Below are positions 9,134 to 18,155 of a stretch of 64,000 nt of DNA, piece by piece. The stretch lies in contig NZ_DBBS01000019.1 in assembly GCF_002292295.1 (NCBI RefSeq), forward strand, positions 139,318 through 203,317, read 5' to 3'. Position numbers and translations under genes: made by a program. The first letter of the stretch is position 1. Every line of letters starts with the position of its first letter. Under the pieces are notes generated by a model, which was not told where the DNA came from, did no database searches, and worked only from the letters and a program-made list of their open reading frames with translations. The DNA is from Sphingomonas sp. UBA978. Its GTDB lineage: Bacteria; Pseudomonadota; Alphaproteobacteria; Sphingomonadales; Sphingomonadaceae.

Positions 9134-9976
9134 ATGGCAATCTCTCCTGCGAAACCGAAACAGCCGCGTTCGGAGCTCAACGAAACGGTCCGCTTCCTGC
9201 TGAAGCTGGCGCTCGCGGTGCTGATCCTGCGCAGCTTCCTGTTCGCGCCTTTCTCGATCCCCTCGGAATCGATGCTGCCGCGGCTGCTGATCGGCGACTA
9301 TCTGTTCGTCACCAAATGGAATTACGGCTATTCGCGCTGGTCGCTGCCCTATGGCGTACCGCCGATCCCAGGCCGTATCTTCGGGCGTGATCCAACCCGC
9401 GGCGACGTCGTCGTGTTCCGCTCGCCCGATCCGGCACCGGGCGATACCGACCCCGCGCACGCCGACCATGACGTCATCAAGCGGGTCATCGGCCTGCCCG
9501 GCGATACCATTCAGGTTCGTCGCGGGCAGGTGATCCTGAACGGCAAGGCGATCCCGAAACAGCGCGTCGCCGATTTCGTGCTGCCGCTCACCGCCAATTT
9601 CGACGCACAGAAATGCGGCGCGACCTTCCAGGATGTCGACGCCGCCGGCGTGCCGGTCTGCCGCTATCCGCGCTTCCGCGAGACGCTGCCGAACGGCAAG
9701 AGCTACATGGTCCTCGACCAGGCGGACATCCCGCAGGCGGACGACACCGGCCTCTACACCGTGCCCGCGGGCAACGTCTTCCTGATGGGCGACAATCGCG
9801 ACGACAGCGCCGACAGCCGTTTCCCGGCACCGATCGGCATGGGCTATATCCCGATGGAGCGGATCGAAGGCAAGGCGGTCGTCACCTTCTTCTCCACCGA
9901 CGGCAATGCGTCGTGGATCAATCCGGTCAGCTGGTTCTCCGCCGCGCGCTGGAGCCGCGTAGGAGAGGGCTTCTGA
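9134..9976 (+). CDS. lepB: Signal peptidase I
   Basis: This 280-residue membrane protease removes signal peptides from exported proteins. One transmembrane helix lies at about 20-40. The catalytic serine is in SIPSESMLPRLL (Ser46) and the general-base lysine in KRVIGLPGD (Lys116). The box MGDNRDDSADSR (family box E) is present near residue 220. It is the first gene of a lepB-rnc-era block, with the rnc start overlapping its stop codon. Confidence 0.96.
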   Translation: MAISPAKPKQPRSELNETVRFLLKLALAVLILRSFLFAPFSIPSESMLPRLLIGDYLFVTKWNYGYSRWSLPYGVPPIPGRIFGRDPTRGDVVVFRSPDPAPGDTDPAHADHDVIKRVIGLPGDTIQVRRGQVILNGKAIPKQRVADFVLPLTANFDAQKCGATFQDVDAAGVPVCRYPRFRETLPNGKSYMVLDQADIPQADDTGLYTVPAGNVFLMGDNRDDSADSRFPAPIGMGYIPMERIEGKAVVTFFSTDGNASWINPVSWFSAARWSRVGEGF

Positions 9977-10641
9977 ACACCGACCTGTCCGGCTGGCTCG
10001 CAGCGACCTTTGGCCGCAAGCCCGCCGATGCCAAGCCCTACGAACGCGCGCTGACTCATGGCAGCCAGGCCGCCGAGAATTACGAGCGGCTCGAATTCCT
10101 CGGTGACCGCGTGCTCGGCCTCGTCATGGCGGAATGGCTGTGGGAGCTGTTCCCCGACGAACCCGAAGGGCAATTGTCGAAGCGGCTCAACGCGCTGGTC
10201 ACCGGCGCGGTCTGCGCCGACGTCGCGCGCGAACTCGGCGTGCGCGCGCATCTGCGTCTCGGCAAGCAGGCGCGCGACGACGGCGCGCATGAAAGCGACA
10301 ATATCCTCGGCGACGTGATGGAGGCGCTGATCGGCGCCTGGTATCGCGAAACCGGGCTCGACGGCGCGCGCCAGTTCGTCCGCACCGCCTGGGGCGCCCG
10401 CGTCCAGAGCGGCCACAAGCCGCCGCAGCATCCCAAGTCGGCGTTGCAGGAATGGGCCGCCGCGGCGGGGCGTCGCACGCCGGAATATGTGGTGATCGAC
10501 CGCTCCGGCCCGCACCACGCCCCCCGCTTCACGGTCCAGGTCAGGATCGGCACCTATGCCGACGCCACCGCCGCGGGCGCGAACAAGCAGGAGGCGGAAA
10601 CCGCCGCGGCGAAGGCTCTGCTGGCGAAGCTGACGGGATGA
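9973..10641 (+). CDS. rnc: Ribonuclease III, apparently with CTG start
   Basis: RNase III cuts double-stranded RNA in rRNA and mRNA processing. The catalytic motif ERLEFLGD sits near residue 40 and the second metal-site stretch SDNILGDVMEALIGA near 110. A double-stranded-RNA-binding domain runs from about 150 to the end. The frame has no ATG, GTG or TTG at the family N-terminus. A CTG at 9973 overlaps the lepB stop (CTGA) and has AGGAGAGG five bases before it, giving 222 residues that start at the expected place. A rare CTG start coupled to lepB is the best reading. A sequence error is the alternative. Confidence 0.92.
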   Translation: MNTDLSGWLAATFGRKPADAKPYERALTHGSQAAENYERLEFLGDRVLGLVMAEWLWELFPDEPEGQLSKRLNALVTGAVCADVARELGVRAHLRLGKQARDDGAHESDNILGDVMEALIGAWYRETGLDGARQFVRTAWGARVQSGHKPPQHPKSALQEWAAAAGRRTPEYVVIDRSGPHHAPRFTVQVRIGTYADATAAGANKQEAETAAAKALLAKLTG

Positions 10642-10714
10642 GCCACCGTGCACTCCGCGCCAGCGTGCGGTGTGCGCCTTGCCCTGCCGCGGCATGACCG
10701 CCAAGGAAGAGATC

Positions 10715-11614
10715 ATGACCCAGACCCAACATTGCGGCCTCGTCGCCGTCGTCGGCGCCCCCAATGCCGGCAAGTCCACCCTCGTCAATGCGCTCGTCGG
10801 CCAGAAGGTCGCGATCGTCAGCCCCAAGGCGCAGACGACGCGCACCAAGCTGCTCGGCGTCGCGATTCAGGACGATGCGCAGATCCTGCTCGTCGACACC
10901 CCCGGCATCTTCGAACCGCAACGCCGGCTCGACCGCGCGATGGTGTCCGCCGCGTGGAGCGGCACCGAGGGCGCGGACATGATCGCGCTGGTCGTTGATG
11001 GCAAGGGCGGGATCGGGTCGAAGGTCATCGCGATCGCAGAGGCGCTCAAGGATCGCCCCGAACCCAAGATCCTGATCCTCAACAAGGTCGACGTCGCCGA
11101 CAAGCCGAAGCTGCTGCTCCACGCGGAAAAGCTCAACGCGCTGATGCATTTCGCCGACACCTGGTTCGTCAGTGCGCAGACCGGCGACGGGCTGGCCGAG
11201 CTGAAGTCGGCGCTCGCCGCCGCCATGCCGGCGGGTCCGTGGCACTATCCCGAAGATCAGGTGTCGGACGCCACCGAGCGCGCGCTCGCCAGCGAGGTGA
11301 CCCGCGAACAGCTCTACCTCCAGCTCCACGCCGAGCTACCCTATGCCAGCACCGTCGAGACCGAGAAATACAGCGAGCGCGAGGACGGCTCGGTCGAGAT
11401 CCACCAGCAGATCCTGGTCGAACGCCCGACCCAGCGCGCGATCGTGCTCGGCAAGGGCGGCAGCCGCATCAAGGAAATTGGCGCGCGGGCGCGGACCGAA
11501 CTCGCCGGCATCATGGACCGGCCGGTCCACCTCTACCTGCACGTCAAGGTCAAGCCCGGCTGGGACGAGGACCGCGACGTCTACAAGGACCTGGGACTCG
11601 ACTGGGTCGATTAA
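10715..11614 (+). CDS. era: GTPase Era
   Basis: Era is an essential GTPase that binds the 3' end of 16S rRNA during small-subunit assembly. The 299-residue protein shows GAPNAGKS (G1), DTPG (G3) and NKVD (G4). The KH RNA-binding domain at the C-terminus has VLGKGGSRIKEIG. The start at 10715 is preceded by AAGGAAGAG, while a longer form from 10694 has no ribosome-binding site. It follows rnc, the usual alphaproteobacterial order. Confidence 0.96.
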   Translation: MTQTQHCGLVAVVGAPNAGKSTLVNALVGQKVAIVSPKAQTTRTKLLGVAIQDDAQILLVDTPGIFEPQRRLDRAMVSAAWSGTEGADMIALVVDGKGGIGSKVIAIAEALKDRPEPKILILNKVDVADKPKLLLHAEKLNALMHFADTWFVSAQTGDGLAELKSALAAAMPAGPWHYPEDQVSDATERALASEVTREQLYLQLHAELPYASTVETEKYSEREDGSVEIHQQILVERPTQRAIVLGKGGSRIKEIGARARTELAGIMDRPVHLYLHVKVKPGWDEDRDVYKDLGLDWVD

Positions 11615-12169
11615 TCAGGCTGGCACAATCTTCTCACGCAAGGCTCGTTCCGCAGAGTATGCGGTCTCTGCATATGCGCGCGCTTGTTCCTCGGTAACGG
11701 CGCTTTCACCGAGGCGGCGGATGCTGTTGCGAGCTTGTTGGGAAGATCGGATCGCACCAAACAATCCGCCGTCGATTACCCTTTTCTTCAGCAATAGTTC
11801 GATGTTGTCGCGAACATAGCGCTGATCGTTCCAACCATCGTGTTGGGATGCCAGTTCTGCCAGAGCCGTCGACATGCCAGAATAAGACTTCATGACAATC
11901 TCGTATGGGGTAAGCTGCTCGTCGTCGTATTCATCGTGCGTCGGTTGTGCATAGTCTGGTGTTTCGAGCTCGACGTCCGTCGAGGCAATGGCTTGTTGCG
12001 CTTGCTGTATCTCCCGCGAGATAGTAAAGTCGCCGTAACGGAATGATCCGCCTGGCGGAATTATCTTGGTGACAATGCCACTCTTAATTTCCTTAAGCAG
12101 CACAATCATGATTATCAGTGCGGTGATTGGCCACGCCAGTTGCCCTGCAAGTTGAAGGTATGGTGTCAC
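11615..12169 (-). CDS. Membrane-anchored protein of unknown function
   Basis: This 184-residue protein has one N-terminal transmembrane helix (about 8-26, AWPITALIIMIVLLKEI). A soluble, acidic region with a DEYDDE stretch and a helical C-terminus rich in Ala, Glu and Arg follow. I do not recognise the family. Its base composition is noticeably less GC-rich than its neighbours, which suggests acquisition. Its stop codon abuts the era stop with no bases between. Confidence 0.75.
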   Translation of the reverse strand: MTPYLQLAGQLAWPITALIIMIVLLKEIKSGIVTKIIPPGGSFRYGDFTISREIQQAQQAIASTDVELETPDYAQPTHDEYDDEQLTPYEIVMKSYSGMSTALAELASQHDGWNDQRYVRDNIELLLKKRVIDGGLFGAIRSSQQARNSIRRLGESAVTEEQARAYAETAYSAERALREKIVPA

Positions 12170-12196
12170 GATTCCTCCGATCAGGACACCGTAAGA

Positions 12197-12907
12197 TTAG
12201 TGAGGTAAGATAGTCAACGCGTGGTCGATCCATTCCGGCACTAACTTCGCCGCCGGTCCTAGCCGCGTCTCCGCGAAGAAACCGCTGCCGGCCGATCGTT
12301 CGAGATTGAGCTCGAGCGTTGCCGCACCATAAGCGTCGGCGAGCTGCACGAAACCGGCCGCGGGATAGACCGCGCCGGACGTGCCGATCGACACGAACAG
12401 GTCGGCCCCGGCCAGCGCGGCCTCGATCCGCTCCATGTGATAGGGCATCTCGCCGAAGAAGACGATGTCCGGCCGCAACGCCGCCGCCCCGCATGCCGGG
12501 CAGACGGAGCCGACCGGCAGCGGATCGCGCCACGTACGCTGCTCCCCGCAGCCAGCGCACAGCGCCGACTGCAACTCGCCGTGCATATGCAGCATCCGCC
12601 GCGTACCGGCGCGCTCGTGCAGGTCGTCGACGTTCTGCGTCACGATCAGCAGGTCGCCGGCCCATTCCCGATCCAGCCGCGCCAGCGCGACATGCGCCGC
12701 ATTGGGCGCGACCCCGGCGAGCGCCGCCCGGCGCACATCGTAGAAGCGGTGCACCAGCGCAGGATCGGCGGCCAGCGCCTCGGGCGTGCACACGTCCTCG
12801 ACGCGATGGCCTTCCCACAATCCGCCCGGCCCACGAAAGGTGGCGATGCCCGACTCGGCGGAGATGCCCGCACCGGTCAGGACGACGATGTTTCTGATGT
12901 CACGCAT
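12197..12907 (-). CDS. cobB: NAD-dependent protein deacylase (sirtuin, CobB-like)
   Basis: This 236-residue sirtuin removes acyl groups from lysines using NAD. The NAD pocket GAGISAESGIATFRG is near the N-terminus and TQNVDDLHERAG follows. The catalytic His is in HMHGEL. Two zinc-binding Cys pairs, CAGC and CPAC, are visible. The start at 12907 (MRDIRNIVVLTGAG) matches family N-termini. It is transcribed toward the AT-richer unknown gene with 27 bases between. Confidence 0.94.
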   Translation of the reverse strand: MRDIRNIVVLTGAGISAESGIATFRGPGGLWEGHRVEDVCTPEALAADPALVHRFYDVRRAALAGVAPNAAHVALARLDREWAGDLLIVTQNVDDLHERAGTRRMLHMHGELQSALCAGCGEQRTWRDPLPVGSVCPACGAAALRPDIVFFGEMPYHMERIEAALAGADLFVSIGTSGAVYPAAGFVQLADAYGAATLELNLERSAGSGFFAETRLGPAAKLVPEWIDHALTILPH

Positions 12908-13046
12908 CTTATAACGATACGCGGCAGGGACGCCGTCTGGAAGCTGGTAGGTCTTGCCTGGGTCGGGGCGGCGCAAGCAGGACAGGCTTCGAGCCCGGTC
13001 GGCGTCAGGATCGTCTCTCCGAATGAGGAAGAGCAGATCGCGCTCG

Positions 13047-13097
13047 AGGCGTGAGCGCTATCGCAATGTCGCGCTAGCGGATAGGCTGCTCACGCCT
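13047..13097. repeat. Extended imperfect hairpin in intergenic region
   Basis: AGGCGTGAGC (13047-13056) pairs with GCTCACGCCT (13088-13097), and inner CTATC and GATAG segments pair as well. It sits between the small secreted-protein gene and cobB. It could end the transcript of the former, but no T-run follows, so the function is unknown. Confidence 0.4.
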
Positions 13098-13176
13098 GAG
13101 GATGCGCCATGACATTCCGGATTCGGCCGCTCTTACGAGCAGCCGAACGGCCGGAAGTGGGTCGTGTCGGCCGCGC

Positions 13177-13470
13177 TCAGCGCAGCGCGAGTTGCGTCCC
13201 GCGCACCGCGCCCTTGGCGTCGGCGGTGCGGAAGGACACCGGCACGCCACCGGCGGTCCCGGTCACGCGGTTGCCGCGAACGACGAGGCGGAACGGCGCG
13301 CCCGACGGATAGCGACGGCCGCTGATGACCTGACGGTCGTTGGCGACCGAGGTCGTGTAGACATAGGTCTGTCCCTCGTGCTGGAACGACCGTTCGCCCT
13401 CGCGGGCCATACCGATGGTCGAGGTGAGGGTGGCCGCAACGGTGGCCAGAATAGCAATGGTCTTGCGCAT
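13177..13470 (-). CDS. Small secreted protein of unknown function
   Basis: The 97-residue protein starts at 13470 with GGGAGA six bases before the ATG. It has a signal peptide (MRKTIAILATVAATLTSTIGMA) followed by a basic mature part with alternating strand-like segments (QTYVYTTS, APFRLVVRGNRV). I do not recognise a family. It lies upstream of cobB on the same strand and is divergent from the DUF1800 gene. Confidence 0.75.
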   Translation of the reverse strand: MRKTIAILATVAATLTSTIGMAREGERSFQHEGQTYVYTTSVANDRQVISGRRYPSGAPFRLVVRGNRVTGTAGGVPVSFRTADAKGAVRGTQLALR

Positions 13471-13677
13471 GATCGTCTCCCGCAATTGTGTGCGTCGAGC
13501 CAGATCAGGTCCTTCCCAACTTTCGAGTGCAGCGGATATTGCAGTGCAGCAAGGCGATCAAATGCAAAGCGATCGGCCTGCGCGTGCATTTATCGCAATC
13601 GTACGTCGCGTCGCGGCGCTGGCATAGTTCTGCGACATTTCGGGCGCAGGGCATGTTCCGGGGGCGAGGAGCATGAT

Positions 13678-15165
13678 GTGTCTGACGCTGCCATCGCTTT
13701 GCAACGATTCGGTCTCGGTGCCCGACCGGATCAGCCGCTCGCGGACGATCCGCGCGGCTGGCTGACCGCGCAGATCGCACGCTATCGCCCGGCGCCGCCG
13801 CCGGTCGCCGCGGCCCCGACCAGCGCGGCGGTGGCGACCGATCTCGTCGCCTATCAGGCCGAACAGCGCACGATCCGCCAGACGACGGGGGCGCCCGCGC
13901 CTCTGCCCGCCGTGGCGCCGGAGCCGATGATGGCGGGGCAGGCGATGCAGCCCGCGGTGGCGCCCGCGGTCCCGCCGGCGCGCGACGCCCGGATGGCGGC
14001 GCGACAGGCGGCGCGGCGCGTCGCGCAGGACCGCTACGTCGCGCTCGTCGGCGCGCGCACCGCCGCGGCGGTCGCCACCGACACGCCGTTCGCCGAGCGG
14101 CTCGTCCATTTCTGGTCAAACCATTTCGCCGTCTCCGCCGACAAACTGGAGCTGGTCGGCCTCGCCGGCACGCTGGAGATGGAGGCGATCCGCCCGCATG
14201 TGATGGGCCGCTTCGCCGACATGCTGTTCGCGGTCGAGCGGCATCCGGCGATGTTGCTCTACCTCGACCAGGCGGTGTCGGTCGGTCCCGACAGCCCGCT
14301 CGGCGCGCGCATCGCCGGGCGCGGCCGGCGCAAGGTCGGGCTCAACGAGAATCTGGCGCGCGAGATCATGGAGCTGCACACGCTCGGCGTGCGCACCGGC
14401 TATACCCAGGCCGACGTCACCGAATTCGCCCGCGCGATGACGGGCTGGACGGTCGGCGGCATCGGCGGCGGTCCCGGCGCGCGCCTTGCCGGAGAGGCGA
14501 CGCCGGGCAGCTTCGTCTTCGCCGCGCCGATCCATCAGCCGGGCGCTCGCACGATCATCGGCCGGACATATCCCGAGGGCGGCGAGGCGCAGGCGCAGGC
14601 GGTGCTCGCCGATCTCGCGGTGCATCCCGCCACCGCGCGCCATGTCGCGACCAAGCTCGCCTGCCATTTCGCCGGCGACACGCCGCCGCCGGCGATGGTC
14701 GCACGGCTGGAGCGGGCGTTCCTGTCGTCGGGCGGCGACCTGCCGACGGTCTATCGCGCGCTGATCGCCTCGCCCGAGGCATGGACGCCGGCGCCCGCCA
14801 AGTTCCGCACGCCGTGGGAATGGACGATCGCGACCTATCGCGCGCTCGGGCTGGCGGAGGTGCGGCCGCAGACGGTGCTGGGCCTGCTCAACCAGCTCGG
14901 CCAGCCGGTGTGGAAGCCGGGGCAGCCGATCGGCTATGACGACACCGCGCCGTCATGGGCCGGACCCGATGCGATCATGCGCCGGGTCGAGGCGGCGGAG
15001 CGCTTCGCCGCGCGATCGGGCGCGAGCGTCGACGCCCGCGCGCTCGCCCCCCGGCTGTTCCCCGCCGCGGTGTCGCCCGCGACGACGCAGGCGCTCGCGC
15101 GTGCCGAAAGCCCGGGCCAGGCGCTCGCGCTGCTGCTGGTATCCCCCGAAATGATGCGGAGATAA
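13678..15165 (+). CDS. DUF1800 family protein
   Basis: This 495-residue protein starts at a GTG (13678) with GAGGAG seven bases before it. It carries the DUF1800 hallmark RLVHFWSNHFAVS around residue 145, followed by ARE-type helices (NLAREIMELHTLGV). No signal peptide is obvious, and residues 45-95 are rich in Pro and Ala. DUF1800 genes are nearly always followed by DUF1501 genes, as here with four bases between. The biochemical role is not established. Confidence 0.9.
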   Translation: MSDAAIALQRFGLGARPDQPLADDPRGWLTAQIARYRPAPPPVAAAPTSAAVATDLVAYQAEQRTIRQTTGAPAPLPAVAPEPMMAGQAMQPAVAPAVPPARDARMAARQAARRVAQDRYVALVGARTAAAVATDTPFAERLVHFWSNHFAVSADKLELVGLAGTLEMEAIRPHVMGRFADMLFAVERHPAMLLYLDQAVSVGPDSPLGARIAGRGRRKVGLNENLAREIMELHTLGVRTGYTQADVTEFARAMTGWTVGGIGGGPGARLAGEATPGSFVFAAPIHQPGARTIIGRTYPEGGEAQAQAVLADLAVHPATARHVATKLACHFAGDTPPPAMVARLERAFLSSGGDLPTVYRALIASPEAWTPAPAKFRTPWEWTIATYRALGLAEVRPQTVLGLLNQLGQPVWKPGQPIGYDDTAPSWAGPDAIMRRVEAAERFAARSGASVDARALAPRLFPAAVSPATTQALARAESPGQALALLLVSPEMMRR

Positions 15166-15169
15166 TCCC

Positions 15170-16309
15170 ATGGACCGTCGTGCCTTCATCGCCGCCGGCC
15201 TGCTCGGCAGCTTCGCGCCCCGGATCGCCTTCGCCAGGGCAGCGACCGCGAAGCGCTTCGTCTTCGTCATCCAGCGCGGCGCCGCCGACGGGCTCGGCAC
15301 GATCGGGGCGATCGGCGACCCCGCCTTCGTCGGCGCGCGCGGCGACCTCGCGGCGGACCTGACCGCGGGAACGAAGCTCGACGCGATGTTCGCGCTGCAC
15401 CCGGCGATGGCCAATGCCGCCGGCCTGTACGGCAAGGGGCAGGCGCTGTTCGCGCATGCGATCGCCTCGCCCTATCGCGACCGGTCGCATTTCGACGGGC
15501 AGAACGTGCTCGAGACGGGCGGGACGGGCGCGTATCAGCTCAAGGACGGCTGGCTGAACCGGCTGCTCGGCGTTGTCCCGACCGACGATGCGCGCGCGAT
15601 CGCCATCGCCGCGACCGTACCGATGGCATTGCGCGGGCGACGCGAGGTGGCGAGCTATGCGCCCTCGTCGCTGCCTGACGCCTCCGACGACCTGCTCGCG
15701 CGGGTGACGCAGCTGTATCAGGGCGATGCACAATTGCATGCCCTGTGGGGCGAGGCGCTGGCGACGCGGCAGCTGACCGGCGACCTGGCGCAGGACAATG
15801 GCCGCAACGCCGCCGCCACGGGTGCGCTGGCGGCGCGGCTGCTTGCCCCCGCCAACGGGGCGCGGATCGCGATGATCGAGACCGGCGGCTGGGACACGCA
15901 TGCCGGCCAGCGCGGGCGGCTCGCGGCGCAGCTGAAGGGGCTCGATGCGATGATCGGCGCGCTGCAGGCGGGGCTCGGCCCGGTGTGGGACGATACATTG
16001 GTGCTGGTCGCGACCGAATTCGGCCGCACCGTCGCGGTCAACGGCACCGGCGGCACCGATCACGGCACCGGCACCGCGGCGATGCTGTTCGGCGGCACGG
16101 TCAAGGGCGGGCGCGTCGTTGCCGACTGGCCCGGCCTTGCCGCCGCCAGCCTGTACGAGGCGCGCGACCTCAGGCCGACGATGCAGCTCGACGCGTTCAT
16201 CGGCGGCGCGGTGGCGGACCATTTCGCGGTCGACCCCGCCCGGGCGATGGCGGCGCTGTTCCCCGCCAGCGCGCGAACCGCGGCGACCGGGGGATTGTTG
16301 CGCAGCTGA
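15170..16309 (+). CDS. DUF1501 family protein with Tat signal
   Basis: This 379-residue protein starts MDRRAFIAAGLLGSFAP, a Tat-type signal, so it is probably exported folded. The body resembles the alkaline-phosphatase/sulfatase-like DUF1501 family: VIQRGAADGL near 30, ETGGWDTHAGQ near 240, ATEFGRT near 285 and GTDHGTG near 297. These His and Asp positions are likely metal ligands. It is coupled to the DUF1800 gene. The substrate is unknown. Confidence 0.9.
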   Translation: MDRRAFIAAGLLGSFAPRIAFARAATAKRFVFVIQRGAADGLGTIGAIGDPAFVGARGDLAADLTAGTKLDAMFALHPAMANAAGLYGKGQALFAHAIASPYRDRSHFDGQNVLETGGTGAYQLKDGWLNRLLGVVPTDDARAIAIAATVPMALRGRREVASYAPSSLPDASDDLLARVTQLYQGDAQLHALWGEALATRQLTGDLAQDNGRNAAATGALAARLLAPANGARIAMIETGGWDTHAGQRGRLAAQLKGLDAMIGALQAGLGPVWDDTLVLVATEFGRTVAVNGTGGTDHGTGTAAMLFGGTVKGGRVVADWPGLAAASLYEARDLRPTMQLDAFIGGAVADHFAVDPARAMAALFPASARTAATGGLLRS

Positions 16310-16408
16310 TTTGAATCCGCCCCCGTTGTGGGTAGAGCTCGGCCGCTGGACCGCGATCTCTGAGCGGCTATAGATTTGAACCCGCCTCCGTTGTGGGGTA
16401 GAGCGCGG
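16308..16408 (+). repeat. Imperfect direct repeat before argS
   Basis: A 35-36-base unit beginning GATTTGAAYCCGCC and containing CGTTGTGGG-TAGAGC occurs twice (16308-16342 and 16373-16408), separated by about 30 bases. The first copy begins inside the DUF1501 stop codon and the second ends just before argS. It may be a local duplication that carries promoter elements. Confidence 0.6.
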
Positions 16409-16430
16409 CGCTTTTGCCGAACGGACGCTC

Positions 16431-18155
16431 ATGACGCTTTACACCCGCTTCGCCGCGCATGTCGCGACGGCTCTCGACACGCTGACCGCCGCCGGCACGC
16501 TGCCGGACGGCCTCGATCGCAGGAACGTGACGGTCGAGCCGCCGCGCGACGTCACCCATGGCGACCTCGCGACCAACGCCGCGATGGTGCTCGCCAAGCC
16601 CGCCGGCATGAACCCGCGTGCGCTGGGCGAGGCGCTCGCGGCCGAACTCGGCAAGCTGGACGACGTCGCGACGGCGAGTGTCGCCGGCCCGGGCTTCATC
16701 AACCTGACGCTGACCGATGCCGCGTGGCGCGACGAACTGACGCAGATCGACGCCGCCGGCGACGATTACGGCCGCTCGACGCTGGGGCAGGGGGTGACCG
16801 TCAACGTCGAATATGTCTCGGCCAACCCGACCGGGCCGATGCACATGGGCCATTGCCGCGGCGCGGTGGTCGGTGATGCGCTCGCCAGCCTGCTCGAATT
16901 CGCGGGGCATACGGTCATCCGCGAATATTACGTCAACGACGCCGGCGGGCAGGTCGACGTGCTCGCCCGCTCCGCGCACCTGCGCTACCGCGAGGCGCTG
17001 GGCGAGACGATCGCGATCCCCGAGGGGCTGTATCCCGGCGACTATCTCGTCGGCATCGGGCAGGAACTCGCCGCAGACTATGGCGACCGCTACGTCGCGG
17101 CGCCCGAGGACGAATGGCTCGCGCTGTTCCGCACCCGCGCGGTCGCGGCGATGCTGGTGATGATAAAGGACGACCTCGCGCTGCTCGGCATCCACCACGA
17201 CCTGTTCTCGTCGGAGGCGGAGCTGCAGGCGGCGGGCAAGCCGGAGGCGGCGGAGGCGGAATTGCGCGCGCGCGGCCTCGTCTACGATGGCGTACTTGAG
17301 GCGCCCAAGGGCGAGACTCCCGACGATTGGGAGCCGGTCGAGCTGCCGCTGTTCCGCTCGTCGCAGTTCGGCGACGACCAGGACCGGCCGATCAAGAAGT
17401 CGAACGGGCAATGGACCTATTTCGGCGCCGACCTCGCCTATCATTTCCAGAAGAGCCAGTCGGCCGACCAGCTGATCGACATCTGGGGCGCCGACCATGC
17501 CGGCACCGTCAAGCGCATCGTCGCGGCGGTCGCGGCGCTGACCGGCGGCAAGACCCGCTTCGACGTCAAGCTCGTGCAGATGGTGCGGCTGCTGCGCGGC
17601 GGCGAGCCGGTGAAGATGTCGAAGCGCGCGGGCAACTTCGTGACGCTCGCCGACGTGGTGCGCGAGGTCGGCAAGGACGTGGTGCGCTTCACCATGCTGA
17701 CGCGGCGCTCGGACGCGCAGATGGACTTCGACTTCGCCAAGGTGGTGGAGGCGTCGAAGGACAATCCGGTCTTCTACGTCCAGTATGCGCATGCGCGGAT
17801 CGCCTCGCTGCACCGCCGCGCGGGCGAGGCGGGGATCGCCGCGGGGGCGGCCGACCTGTCCCGGCTTGACACGGAGGAGCTGGCGCTGGTGAAGCTCGCC
17901 GCGCAATTCCCGCGTGTCGTGGAAACCGCTGCGACGGCCCGCGAGCCGCATAGAATTGCGTTCTATCTCTATGACTTGGCTGCCGGTTTCCATGCCCTGT
18001 GGAACGTCGGCAACGACCGCCCCGACCGCCGCTTCCTGGTGGTCGAGGATCATGATGCGACGCGTGCACGTCTGTTCTTGGCGACGGCGGTCGCACAGAT
18101 TATCCGTAACGGGCTGAGCATCATGGGTGTGGTCGCGGTTTCGGAGATGAAGTGA
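16431..18155 (+). CDS. argS: Arginyl-tRNA synthetase
   Basis: This class I synthetase charges tRNA-Arg in the cytoplasm and is 574 residues long. The HIGH-type motif is in ANPTGPMHMGH (residues 131-141) and KMSK is in PVKMSKRAGNF. The N-terminal tRNA-binding domain (THGDLATNAAMVLAK) and the C-terminal anticodon domain are complete. It leads a conserved sphingomonad block: argS, SPOR, nagZ, scpA, scpB, tatA, tatB, tatC. Confidence 0.97.
   Translation: MTLYTRFAAHVATALDTLTAAGTLPDGLDRRNVTVEPPRDVTHGDLATNAAMVLAKPAGMNPRALGEALAAELGKLDDVATASVAGPGFINLTLTDAAWRDELTQIDAAGDDYGRSTLGQGVTVNVEYVSANPTGPMHMGHCRGAVVGDALASLLEFAGHTVIREYYVNDAGGQVDVLARSAHLRYREALGETIAIPEGLYPGDYLVGIGQELAADYGDRYVAAPEDEWLALFRTRAVAAMLVMIKDDLALLGIHHDLFSSEAELQAAGKPEAAEAELRARGLVYDGVLEAPKGETPDDWEPVELPLFRSSQFGDDQDRPIKKSNGQWTYFGADLAYHFQKSQSADQLIDIWGADHAGTVKRIVAAVAALTGGKTRFDVKLVQMVRLLRGGEPVKMSKRAGNFVTLADVVREVGKDVVRFTMLTRRSDAQMDFDFAKVVEASKDNPVFYVQYAHARIASLHRRAGEAGIAAGAADLSRLDTEELALVKLAAQFPRVVETAATAREPHRIAFYLYDLAAGFHALWNVGNDRPDRRFLVVEDHDATRARLFLATAVAQIIRNGLSIMGVVAVSEMK

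Noticed and set aside
13102..13677. N-terminal extension of the DUF1800 frame by about 190 residues
   Set aside because: The extension overlaps a divergent secreted-protein gene in antisense. A GTG with GAGGAG at 13678 gives the normal family start.
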